NCBI GenBank assembly: GCA_039812085.1
Contig: JBDHZU010000057.1
Span: forward strand, 1-11,404
DNA from: JBDHZU01 sp039812085
Lineage (GTDB): Bacteria > Actinomycetota > Actinomycetes > S36-B12 > UBA10799
Direction: 5' to 3'
Length of the DNA: 11,404 nt
The notes below the pieces were generated by a model. The model ran no database searches. It saw nothing but the letters and a program-made list of their open reading frames with translations, and had not been told where the DNA came from. Positions 1-6,700 of the stretch are shown in pieces; position 1 is the stretch's first letter, and each line of letters begins with the position of its first letter. The position numbers and the translations under genes are program-made.

Positions 1-181
1 GCAGCCCGATCTCATACGCATCGGGATACATCAGCGCCCAGTGCACATGTGCTGCTGACCAGTCTTTGTTGACTGCGTTTAGTTCGCCGCCGACGTATTG
101 CACCGGCTTTTTGACCTTGGGGAGCAGCCGTTCCAACTGGGCAAAGACGCTGTCGCCCCGCTGCCGCGACTGGTTATCCAC
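1..181 (-). CDS. TIGR03960-type radical SAM protein, N-terminal fragment (cut by window edge)
   Basis: This is the first 60 codons of a gene that runs off the left edge. Translation from GTG at 181-179 gives MDNQSRQRGDSVFAQLERLL, followed by segments reading KPVQYVGGELNAV and WALMYPDAYEIGL. The 'QYVGGELN' and 'W-A-L-MYPDAYE-GL' blocks are the recognisable N-terminus of the uncharacterised B12-binding/radical SAM family TIGR03960. The iron-sulfur CxxxCxxC motif would lie beyond the window. The start is forced: an in-frame TGA sits 4-6 bases upstream of the GTG and no other start lies between. There is no Shine-Dalgarno, but a TACCCT hexamer lies 6 bases upstream, so the mRNA may be leaderless. 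The gene begins 55 bases after the rodA stop on the same strand. In many actinobacteria this family sits between rodA and a DUF2344/rne/rplU cluster, which I would expect further left. The family assignment is firm; the biochemical role is unknown. Confidence 0.82.
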   Translation of the reverse strand, partial: MDNQSRQRGDSVFAQLERLLPKVKKPVQYVGGELNAVNKDWSAAHVHWALMYPDAYEIGL

Positions 182-182
182 A
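174..182 (+). promoter_or_regulatory. Perfect DnaA-box 9-mer (TTATCCACA)
   Basis: TTATCCACA matches the E. coli DnaA-box consensus exactly. It overlaps the GTG start codon and the next two codons (GAT AAC) of the radical SAM gene, directly below its candidate -10 element. I saw no second box nearby, so this is not an origin. It may be a lone regulatory or titration site, or chance. Confidence 0.3.
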
Positions 183-187
183 AATCA

Positions 188-193
188 AGGGTA
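188..193 (-). promoter_or_regulatory. Candidate -10 hexamer (TACCCT) for leaderless start of the radical SAM gene
   Basis: TACCCT on the minus strand is followed by six bases (TGATTT) and the GTG start codon. TANNNT at this distance is the usual actinobacterial sigma-70-type -10 placement for a leaderless transcript. No convincing -35 is visible; a TTGGGT lies 15 bases upstream, which is a short spacer. The lack of any Shine-Dalgarno before the GTG supports the reading. The transcription start itself is inferred. Confidence 0.4.
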
Positions 194-236
194 CGTGACA
201 CGTCGGAGACCCAACCAGGTCCGAATGAGTCGAACG

Positions 237-1487
237 TTATTCCCGGGAACGAAGGTGAACGCTTTCCAACAAAGCAATGCCGACCCAGCCGGCAAACATC
301 GAGGTACCGCCGTAGGAGACGAACGGCAGCGGAACACCGGTCACCGGCATGATCCCGAGGTTCATCCCGATGTTCTCGAATGCTTGGAAGGCGAACCAGC
401 AGACCACTCCAATGGCGACCAAGCGACCGAACGAGTCGCGGGCAGTGCGCGCGATCTGCATTCCTCGCCAGATGATGACTCCGACCAGCAAAATGACGAA
501 GCCCGCACCGAGCAGGCCAAGTTCTTCTCCGGCGACCGAAAAGACGAAGTCAGTCTGCTGATAGGGCACGAATGCGCCTTGGGTCTGATTGCCGTGGAAC
601 AAGCCTTGCCCGAACAAGCCGCCGCCGCCAATTGCGATCCGCGCCTGCGCCACGTTGTAACCGATACCCCGTGGGTCAGTATCGGGATGCAAGAACGTCA
701 GCAGCCGATCAAGTTGGTACTGGTCGAGTACCCCCACGAGAATTGCCAGCCCAGCTGCCGCGATCACCCCGGCAACCAATGCCAGCACCCAGCGGGCAGG
801 AACGTTGGAGGCAACCAACAACCCGATCACGATCGAACCGATCACCAGCACAGTTCCCAGGTCGGGCTGCAACATGATCAAAGCCATTGGTCCAGCCGCC
901 CAGGCCAGCGCGAACTTCACATCCCGCGCATCGGGAACTTCCCGACCGAGGTCTCGCTCGGACAACACCATCGCCATCGACAAGATGACGGCGACCTTGG
1001 CGAACTCGCCAGGCTGCAAAGTGAACCCGCCCGGAAGGGAGATCCAGGCGTGGGCACCGTTGATGGTTGTCCCCACTGGGGTAAGCACCACCAGCAACGA
1101 CGTAATGACCAGTCCATAGACAACCGGCGTATACGCCCGGAGCACGCGGTAATCGACCTTGACCACCACAGCCGCCAACGCCAAACCCAGGATGAGGTTG
1201 ATGAGGTGTTTGACCAGGAAGTGCTGCGGATCATCACCATCGGCAATCAAACGGCCTCTAGTCGCCGACCACACCAGCAGTGCGCCTATCAACGACAACA
1301 ACAGGGCAGCTCCGAAGAGCACCAAATCCAACCGCGCCAACCGATCCGAACTGCGTCGCACTTGCGCGAACAAGGCGACCGTGCGCGCCGTAGCTTGTGG
1401 CCGTCGATCAATCACCACCACCTGTGGAGCAGCGGCTGGAGCGGATTGATGATCAAGCGGCGCATGACGCCGACGAGTGACAGCCAT
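237..1487 (-). CDS. rodA: RodA, SEDS-family peptidoglycan glycosyltransferase
   Basis: RodA polymerises lipid II into glycan strands at the lateral wall, working with PBP2 in the elongasome. The 416-residue protein has a basic cytoplasmic N-terminal extension of about 52 residues, then about ten hydrophobic segments. SEDS landmarks are visible: a WISLPGGF...LQPGEFAK block (about 148-164), QPDLGT (207-212), a GIGYNV..AR.AIGGGGLFGQG block (274-295), DFVFSVAGEELG (313-324) and a C-terminal ENIGMN.G..P.TG.PLPF.SYGG block (371-394). Asp313 is the expected catalytic aspartate, by analogy with the DF-F--GEELG region of characterised RodA proteins. The distinction from FtsW rests on context: it follows mreBCD and mrdA directly. 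The ATG overlaps the mrdA stop by one base (TGATG), and a weak GGTGGG lies upstream, so it is probably translationally coupled to mrdA. The stop is TAA. Confidence 0.95.
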   Translation of the reverse strand: MAVTRRRHAPLDHQSAPAAAPQVVVIDRRPQATARTVALFAQVRRSSDRLARLDLVLFGAALLLSLIGALLVWSATRGRLIADGDDPQHFLVKHLINLILGLALAAVVVKVDYRVLRAYTPVVYGLVITSLLVVLTPVGTTINGAHAWISLPGGFTLQPGEFAKVAVILSMAMVLSERDLGREVPDARDVKFALAWAAGPMALIMLQPDLGTVLVIGSIVIGLLVASNVPARWVLALVAGVIAAAGLAILVGVLDQYQLDRLLTFLHPDTDPRGIGYNVAQARIAIGGGGLFGQGLFHGNQTQGAFVPYQQTDFVFSVAGEELGLLGAGFVILLVGVIIWRGMQIARTARDSFGRLVAIGVVCWFAFQAFENIGMNLGIMPVTGVPLPFVSYGGTSMFAGWVGIALLESVHLRSRE

Positions 1488-3577
1488 CAGTTCTGTCCCA
1501 CCGTCTCGGTAGGAATCTTGGAACTGACGTCGCCACCGGACAAGATGCTGCGGTCGCTGGAAGCGTGGCCGTCCTTTACCCCAAACAGTGCCTCATAGAT
1601 CGCACGCACGCTCGGACCGCAGGCTTCGGCACCTGTCCCACCTTGGCTAATGGTGCACCCAACCGCGAACTTGGCATTCTGACTCGGAGCAAACGATTCG
1701 ATCCATGCCGTCGAGCCTTTACCCACGACCTCAGCAGTACCCGTCTTCAACGCAACCGATACTTCGGAGTGGGGAAAGCCCAGGAATGCATTGTGCGCAG
1801 TACCTGATACGACGGTGTCTGACAAGGCGGAACGTAAGTAGTCCAAGGTGGCAGCAGATGCCTTGACCTCACCGTTCTTTACCGGGTCGAACTCGCGGGT
1901 GACAGTGCCGTCAGCGGATACCACTGCTTTGGCAATCTGCGGTTGCATTAACGATCCACCGTTCGCGATGGCCGAGTAAGCAGTCAGCATCTGCAGCGGT
2001 GTGACTTGCGTATCGCCCTGCCCAATCGCGGTATTGAGCGCATCGCCTGCCCGGTAGGACGCACCTTCGGCGCAGTAATCCGAGGCATATGACTGCAGCA
2101 GTTTTGCTCGTTCTTGGTCAGCAAGTTCGGGGTATCCATCCTTGGCCCGCTTGCAGTACACATCTTTGAGTTCGGCATAGTCCGTCTGCTTAGTCGCCCG
2201 ACTGACGACCTTGCCTTTGCTTTCGTCCGGCAGATCAATTCCAGTTTCCTGACCTAAACCAAACGATTTGGCTTCGTTGACGACGAACTCGTTGGGCTCG
2301 CCCTTTGGATTCAGACCGCCATCTTTGAGCCACATCTGGTGCGCGAGTTTGTAAAACACGGTGTCGCAGGACACAGCCAAGGCTTTAGCTAACGAGATCG
2401 ACCCGAACGCTTCGGACTCGTAGTTATTGAAGATCTGTCCACCAACGTTGTACGTGCTCGGACATTCATATGAGCCACTCGTTGAGTACCCGGCCCGAAC
2501 CGCAGCAGCGGTGGTGATCGCCTTGAATGTCGATGCCGGTGCGTACAGACCCTGGATCGCCCGGTTGAGCAGCGGCGTTCCTTGCTTGGGGTCGGTCAAC
2601 GCCTTGTAGTCGTGGGAGCTGATACCACCTACCCAGATTTGCGGATCGTAAGTTGGCCAGGACGCCATCGCCAGAATTCGACCGGTGGACGGCTCCATCA
2701 CAATGATCGAACCGGAATCAGCTTTGTTCCCAGCCTTCTTCGATCGGGTAATCGCCTGCTGTAGCTGCTGTTCCACAACACCCTGCAAACGAGCATCGAT
2801 GCTGGTGACCAAGTTGCTCCCGACCACAGCCGGCGTATCCGACAACACCGTCGAGACTCCACCTGCCCGAGTAAGTGCCACCTTCTGAACTCCGGCATGC
2901 CCGGCCAGCACAGAGTTGTACTGCGCCTCCAAACCGGCCCGCCCAACTTGTTCGTCGATCCCGACAAGGTCATGGCCAGACTTCTTGATTTCGTCTTGAG
3001 TCATCGGGCCGAGATAACCGGCCACGTGGGTCAAGCTGGCGCCATAGGTTTTGGGGTAAGAGCGAACGGCCTGTAGTTGGGTGTGGACACCTTTGAGTTC
3101 ATCCGTCTGTTCCATAAGTTGCAGACCGACTGAGGTATCCACGTTCTCCGCAACCACGACCGGTTGGGTGGCCGGGCCGTTCCAGCACAGCGGTTGAGGT
3201 AACGCGTTCTTGGTTCCACATGGCCGCATACGTGCGGTCAACGCATCAGCAGTAGTGCCCAACTCTGTCGCCAATCGCGCCAACATGGCTTTGCCGCCAT
3301 CACGCTGCCGATTGAGTACATCGCGATCAACCGAGACCACGATCGACGACTTGTTCGCGACCAATGGTCGACCGACCTGGTCAAGAATCAGCCCACGTTG
3401 AGCCGGGACAACGACCTCTCGAACGGTTCCGGTCGAAGCTGCTTGCCGGTAGGTCGCGCCATTAGCGGTTTGCATCCAGGCCAACCGCATGAACAAGGTG
3501 GCGACCAGGCTGACCACTAGTACCTGCAACACGATCAGTCGCGCATCCCGACGGCGCGCCCCCGAGACCGCCTTCAT
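1487..3577 (-). CDS. mrdA: Penicillin-binding protein 2, elongasome D,D-transpeptidase
   Basis: This class B PBP cross-links peptidoglycan during elongation and pairs with RodA. The 696-residue protein has a short basic N-terminus, one transmembrane anchor (about 14-34), a dimerisation/pedestal domain (about 52-230) and a C-terminal transpeptidase domain (about 285-665). The active-site motifs are complete: SxxK at Ser349-Thr-Phe-Lys352 (nucleophile Ser349), the SxN-position motif as Ser403-Cys-Asp405, and Lys611-Thr-Gly613. SxD in place of SxN is familiar in PBP2-type enzymes. Eight cysteines, all outside the membrane, fall in four sequence-local pairs: 120/131, 372/404, 475/502 and 641/653. 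From memory, the C..PLCWNG segment and the insert around 475-502 also occur in Streptomyces-like PBP2s. The ATG overlaps the mreD stop (ATGA), and a GAGG lies 8 bases upstream. The protein ends in a Ser/Gly-rich tail of about 25 residues. mrdA/pbp2 is the best name given the rodA neighbour; ftsI is unlikely. Confidence 0.95.
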   Translation of the reverse strand: MKAVSGARRRDARLIVLQVLVVSLVATLFMRLAWMQTANGATYRQAASTGTVREVVVPAQRGLILDQVGRPLVANKSSIVVSVDRDVLNRQRDGGKAMLARLATELGTTADALTARMRPCGTKNALPQPLCWNGPATQPVVVAENVDTSVGLQLMEQTDELKGVHTQLQAVRSYPKTYGASLTHVAGYLGPMTQDEIKKSGHDLVGIDEQVGRAGLEAQYNSVLAGHAGVQKVALTRAGGVSTVLSDTPAVVGSNLVTSIDARLQGVVEQQLQQAITRSKKAGNKADSGSIIVMEPSTGRILAMASWPTYDPQIWVGGISSHDYKALTDPKQGTPLLNRAIQGLYAPASTFKAITTAAAVRAGYSTSGSYECPSTYNVGGQIFNNYESEAFGSISLAKALAVSCDTVFYKLAHQMWLKDGGLNPKGEPNEFVVNEAKSFGLGQETGIDLPDESKGKVVSRATKQTDYAELKDVYCKRAKDGYPELADQERAKLLQSYASDYCAEGASYRAGDALNTAIGQGDTQVTPLQMLTAYSAIANGGSLMQPQIAKAVVSADGTVTREFDPVKNGEVKASAATLDYLRSALSDTVVSGTAHNAFLGFPHSEVSVALKTGTAEVVGKGSTAWIESFAPSQNAKFAVGCTISQGGTGAEACGPSVRAIYEALFGVKDGHASSDRSILSGGDVSSKIPTETVGQN

Positions 3578-4104
3578 GCCCAGTGCCTCGATGGATTCGG
3601 GCTGTCAGTCGCACCCTTGTACAGCAAACTCACGGCGGGGATCACGGCAATAGCAAGCACTCCAGCGTAGAGCGCAGATGTCACGACGTAGACCGGAAGC
3701 ACCGACCACGTCACGACGGCGGACCCAAAGATCGATGCCAATACAGCGAGCACGATGGTCGATCCACCAGCTAGTCCAGCAGTCAACGCACATGTCGCCA
3801 CAGTGGGACGCTCCGAACGCACCGGATAGTGGCCCGCAATGAAACCCACCACAGCAAATACAGCAGCGACCTGCCCCAAAGAACCAACCGCCGGTGGGAC
3901 AAGTTCCAACAGCAGTCCAGCACTGAATCCGACGATCACCCCCGTTGTGGGTCCAGCCGCAATCGCGATTGCCACCACGACGACAAGCAACAACGGAGGA
4001 GTTGCCGCTGGTAGGCCAAGGCGAGAAAGCACCGAAACTTGCAGGACGAGCGCAGTGAAAACAGCGGCAAACGCAAGCACTGTGCGGGCAGAAGGAGCTC
4101 TCAT
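3574..4104 (-). CDS. mreD: MreD, rod shape-determining membrane protein
   Basis: This is an integral membrane component of the Mre-Rod elongasome. It is 176 residues long and almost entirely hydrophobic, with about five or six membrane segments (around 8-28, 35-50, 53-70, 78-95, 103-128 and 131-160), matching the size and topology of the family. The segment GFSAGLLLELVPP (59-71) corresponds to the conserved G-xAGL-xDL-PP block of MreD, with Glu67 where Asp is usual. The identity is confirmed by its place between mreC and mrdA, with four-base ATGA overlaps on both sides. AGAGGTGA (4109-4116, inside the end of mreC) is a good Shine-Dalgarno sequence four bases before the ATG. The sequence itself is poorly conserved in this family, so context carries much of the weight. 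Confidence 0.92.
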   Translation of the reverse strand: MRAPSARTVLAFAAVFTALVLQVSVLSRLGLPAATPPLLLVVVVAIAIAAGPTTGVIVGFSAGLLLELVPPAVGSLGQVAAVFAVVGFIAGHYPVRSERPTVATCALTAGLAGGSTIVLAVLASIFGSAVVTWSVLPVYVVTSALYAGVLAIAVIPAVSLLYKGATDSPNPSRHWA

Positions 4105-5015
4105 GGAGTCACCTCTGTCGCCGAGGGTGTCGGCGAAGCTGATCCGGAGCTGCTGGGTGCAGGAGTAGGTAACACCGACTCACGCGCCTCCGTACGCACT
4201 GGCACCACAACCACACCCACGATATCCAGGGAGTTCAGATTCGCTGCGGGGACCACGGTTGCCGATCGATCAACTTGTCCAGCCGTGCCATGCAATGCGG
4301 TGATCGTTCCCAAGGGAAGACCGGGGGCATACGGACGACCGTCCGGGGAACCGAAGCTGACCAGCTTCTGTCCGACAGAGAGATCCACGGTGGGGTCCAG
4401 CATTCGCAGTTGCGCTTCGTTTGGCTTACCCGCACCTTGCAGCGCACCCACCTGGCCGTTGCCTTCCAACCGCGCGCCCACAACGACTTTGCTGTCCGTC
4501 ATGAGTTGGACTGTTGCCGTGGTGGGAGACACCGAAATCGTCTTGCCGACAAGTCCGTCTCCGGTAATCACGGACATGTCTTTCTCGATGCCGTCACGAC
4601 TACCGATATCGAGCGTGACCGATCCGGTGAAAGTGACGAAGCTGCCGTAACCAACCACCCGAGCAGGCACGACTCGATAGCCACCAATACCGGCAAGTTT
4701 CAGCATCGACTGCAGTTGATTTGCCTGACTGGCGATCTGGTTTTGATTGGCTGAACCATCGTGTAACTGTTGGACATCTTGGGTGACTGCTGCGGTTCGA
4801 TCGCTCTGGTCACCAAACGTCGTCATCGAACGCACGGCTGCGGTAAATGGCGCCGTTGCCGCCGTTACGGCACGCTCGATCGGTCCGACCACCGCAGCCG
4901 TGATCCCTCGCAGACCGGCCACTGCACCACTGCCACGTACGTCCACGAGGACCAAGGTGAGGGAAACGAGCAGCAAGATGCCGAGCAATGCGCGTGCTCT
5001 CACGATGTCTCGCAT
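4101..5015 (-). CDS. mreC: MreC, rod shape-determining elongasome scaffold
   Basis: MreC is a bitopic membrane protein that links cytoplasmic MreB to extracytoplasmic PBP2 and helps activate PBP2-RodA. The 304-residue protein has a short cytoplasmic start, one transmembrane helix (about 9-25), a helical, Gln/Asn-rich stretch consistent with the dimerising coiled coil (about 68-106), and the twin beta-barrel domain (about 112-275). That domain includes ARVVGYG, LDIGSRDGI and the GDGLVGK loop (152-158), which are characteristic of the family. A Ser/Pro/Thr-rich tail (about 282-304) follows, probably disordered and outside the membrane. The chosen ATG has the G-rich element GGGGGAGGGGG upstream. 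A GTG four codons later is an alternative but would trim residues before the membrane helix. The gene follows mreB after a 46-base gap and overlaps mreD by four bases. Confidence 0.94.
   Translation of the reverse strand: MRDIVRARALLGILLLVSLTLVLVDVRGSGAVAGLRGITAAVVGPIERAVTAATAPFTAAVRSMTTFGDQSDRTAAVTQDVQQLHDGSANQNQIASQANQLQSMLKLAGIGGYRVVPARVVGYGSFVTFTGSVTLDIGSRDGIEKDMSVITGDGLVGKTISVSPTTATVQLMTDSKVVVGARLEGNGQVGALQGAGKPNEAQLRMLDPTVDLSVGQKLVSFGSPDGRPYAPGLPLGTITALHGTAGQVDRSATVVPAANLNSLDIVGVVVVPVRTEARESVLPTPAPSSSGSASPTPSATEVTP
4109..4116 (-). promoter_or_regulatory. Shine-Dalgarno site for mreD inside the mreC coding end
   Basis: AGAGGTGA on the minus strand lies four bases before the mreD ATG and within the last codons of mreC. 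It supports the mreD start and, with the ATGA overlap, translational coupling of mreC to mreD. Confidence 0.6.
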
Positions 5016-5025
5016 GTTCGACGTT

Positions 5026-5040
5026 CCCCCTCCCCCTCTT
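5026..5040 (-). promoter_or_regulatory. G-rich purine tract serving as likely ribosome binding site of mreC
   Basis: On the minus strand this reads AAGAGGGGGAGGGGG, ending 10 bases before the mreC ATG, in the 46-base gap after mreB. The GAGGGGG part can pair with the anti-Shine-Dalgarno. Two runs of five G in a row are unusual here and may also affect RNA structure between mreB and mreC. Confidence 0.5.
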
Positions 5041-5061
5041 ACGTATTGCCGTGCAGCGCCG

Positions 5062-6213
5062 TCAGTATCTGGACTCCGCCAGAAGTACCGGCTTCAAGTC
5101 CTCGAATGCCTCGACGCATTGGCCTGTCCCCAAGGCCACGCAGTCCATGGGATGCGGAGCTACCCGCACCTCGATTCCGGTCTCATGTCGCAGTAGTTCA
5201 TCGAGTCCACGCAGCAACGCGCCACCGCCGGTCAACACGATGCCGGTGTCCATGACGTCGCCCGCCAATTCCGGTGGAGTGCGGTCCAGCGTGGTTCGAA
5301 CAGAATCGACGATGGCACGCAGCGGTTCATCAAAGGCGCGTCGAACCTCATCGCTGGTCAACACAACCGTGCGTGGCAGTCCGGTGATGAGGTCTCGTCC
5401 ACGGACTCGGGCCTGCGGTTCGTCAACCGTGGGGAAGGCTGATCCGATCTTGGCCTTGACGTCTTCTGCGGTCCGCTCGCCCAGCAGGACGGAGTATTCC
5501 TTCTTGACGTACTGGATCAATGCCTCGTCTAGCCGGTCACCCCCGACTCGGGCAGAGACGCTGGTGACGATCCCACCCAGACTGATCACCGCAACTTCAG
5601 TGGTTCCTCCACCGATGTCCACGACCATCGTCCCGTTGGCGTCATGCACTGGCAGTCGCGCACCGATCGCGGCGGCCATCGGCTCTTCCACCACGTAGAC
5701 CCGGCGAGCGCCAGCCGCGTAACCCGCGTCCTTGACTGCACGTTGCTCCACAGCGGTAATCCCACTGGGGACGCAGATGACCAAGCGAGGCTTGGTCAAC
5801 ATCCGCTTGGGATGAACCTTCTGGATGAAGTAACGCAGCATGCGCTCGGTGGTATCGAAGTCAGCGACCACACCGTCCTTGAGCGGACGGATTGCTGTGA
5901 TGCCGTCAGGGGTTCGTCCCAACATCTGCTTGGCGGCATTACCAACCGAGACAATCGCACCCGTCCGATGATCAACGGCCACCACGCTGGGTTCGTCTAG
6001 CACGATTCCGCGACCGCGCACATAAACCAAGGTGTTGGCGGTACCGAGATCAATCGCCATATCCCGACCAATCGCGCCCAAAGCGTTGTCGACCGAGAGC
6101 AAACCGGCAACAGCAGTCGCCCACGACGAACGCGCACCCTTGGACGAACGAGGGGTGTCGGCGGCATCGCGCAGGTCAATTTCCTCTGGCGAGGAGTTGC
6201 GCTGGGGCCTCAT
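5062..6213 (-). CDS. mreB: MreB, actin-like rod shape-determining protein
   Basis: MreB is the ATP-dependent actin homologue that forms membrane-bound filaments and guides lateral wall synthesis. It is 383 residues long, against about 345 for typical MreB. The canonical core begins at about 49 (GRDMAIDLGTANTLVYVRG). Visible motifs are phosphate-1 DLGTANT (55-61), a CVPSGIT segment (147-153), EEPMAAAIG (176-184), phosphate-2 DIGGGTTEVAVISLGG (199-214), and the adenosine motif GIVLTGGGALLRGLD (324-338). All nucleotide-binding elements are intact. Residues 1-48 are an extension: a charged half (1-30) followed by a hydrophobic/amphipathic stretch (about 31-48) that could touch the membrane. The upstream ATG is favoured because AAGAAGG lies 10 bases before it. 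An internal TTG or ATG near codons 45-52 would give a conventional length. The gap to ndk is 63 bases and to mreC 46 bases. Confidence 0.96.
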   Translation of the reverse strand: MRPQRNSSPEEIDLRDAADTPRSSKGARSSWATAVAGLLSVDNALGAIGRDMAIDLGTANTLVYVRGRGIVLDEPSVVAVDHRTGAIVSVGNAAKQMLGRTPDGITAIRPLKDGVVADFDTTERMLRYFIQKVHPKRMLTKPRLVICVPSGITAVEQRAVKDAGYAAGARRVYVVEEPMAAAIGARLPVHDANGTMVVDIGGGTTEVAVISLGGIVTSVSARVGGDRLDEALIQYVKKEYSVLLGERTAEDVKAKIGSAFPTVDEPQARVRGRDLITGLPRTVVLTSDEVRRAFDEPLRAIVDSVRTTLDRTPPELAGDVMDTGIVLTGGGALLRGLDELLRHETGIEVRVAPHPMDCVALGTGQCVEAFEDLKPVLLAESRY

Positions 6214-6223
6214 GACGAACGGA

Positions 6224-6230
6224 CCTTCTT
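6224..6230 (-). promoter_or_regulatory. Shine-Dalgarno site (AAGAAGG) supporting the upstream mreB start
   Basis: AAGAAGG on the minus strand lies 10 bases before the ATG at 6213-6211. It is the main evidence that the N-terminally extended form of MreB is the one translated. Confidence 0.5.
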
Positions 6231-6250
6231 GCAGACATCTGGTGGCTTGG

Positions 6251-6263
6251 GATCGGTCCGATC
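6251..6263. repeat. Short palindrome GATCGG-T-CCGATC in the ndk-mreB gap
   Basis: A perfect 6+6 inverted repeat with a single central base lies 38-50 bases upstream of the mreB ATG, just after the ndk stop. It is too tight to be a good terminator, and no U-tract follows. It could be a dimeric regulator's half-sites upstream of mreB, or chance. Confidence 0.3.
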
Positions 6264-6276
6264 ACCATACGTCGAG

Positions 6277-6687
6277 TTACTGCAAATTCGGGAAGAACAG
6301 GCCGATCTCCCGGGCAGCACTTTCGGGTGAGTCTGAGCCGTGGCTCACGTTCCGACTCATTTCTGTAGCCAGGTCACCACGAATAGTGCCTGGTGCCGCT
6401 GCGACAGGGTCCGTCGCTCCCATCATCGAACGCCAAGCGGCGATCACACCCGGACCTTCGACCACGCCTGCCACTAGTGGCCCGGAGGTGATGAAGTCAA
6501 CCAATCCGTCAAAGAACGGTTTGCCTTCATGCTCGCCGTAGTGGGATTCAGCGGTCTTCCGATCGATAGTGCGCAGTTCCAAGGCAACGATTCGGTAACC
6601 CCGCTTCTCGATGCGAGAGACAACCTCGCCGATCAGGCCACGCTCGACGCCATCTGGCTTAACCAGAATGAGGGTGCGTTCAGTCAT
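6277..6687 (-). CDS. ndk: Nucleoside diphosphate kinase
   Basis: This enzyme transfers the gamma-phosphate of ATP to other nucleoside diphosphates by a phospho-histidine ping-pong mechanism, balancing cytoplasmic NTP and dNTP pools. At 136 residues it has the standard length. The start reads TLILVKPDGVERGLIG (5-20), and the Lys10-Pro-Asp signature is intact. The YGEHEGKPFF segment (50-59), GPLVAGVVEG and TIRGDLA (101-107) are all typical. The active-site block is NVSHGSDSPESA with catalytic His116; Ser at the position before His is usually Val, Ile or Leu. The C-terminal ELGLFF-type ending is present as EIGLFF. The ATG lies 10 bases after the DUF4233 stop. There is no Shine-Dalgarno, and TAGCCT, seven bases upstream, may be a -10 for a leaderless transcript. 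The stop is TAA. Confidence 0.97.
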   Translation of the reverse strand: MTERTLILVKPDGVERGLIGEVVSRIEKRGYRIVALELRTIDRKTAESHYGEHEGKPFFDGLVDFITSGPLVAGVVEGPGVIAAWRSMMGATDPVAAAPGTIRGDLATEMSRNVSHGSDSPESAAREIGLFFPNLQ

Positions 6688-6694
6688 GGGTTCA

Positions 6695-6700
6695 AGGCTA
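6695..6700 (-). promoter_or_regulatory. Candidate -10 hexamer (TAGCCT) for a leaderless ndk transcript
   Basis: TAGCCT on the minus strand is followed by seven bases and the ndk ATG. Its first three bases are the TAG stop codon of the DUF4233 gene. No Shine-Dalgarno precedes ndk, and no clear -35 is visible. ndk may also be read from the folC promoter. Confidence 0.35.

Noticed and set aside
66..1598. A 510-codon open frame on the plus strand
   Set aside because: It lies antisense to rodA, the end of mrdA and the radical SAM start. Its translation is rich in Gln, His, Arg and Asp with no recognisable domain, as expected for the complement of a GC-rich membrane-protein gene.
3839..4650. Plus-strand open frames opposite mreD and mreC
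   Set aside because: Low-complexity Thr/Ser/Ala-rich translations antisense to well-supported mreD and mreC; no ribosome site or domain.
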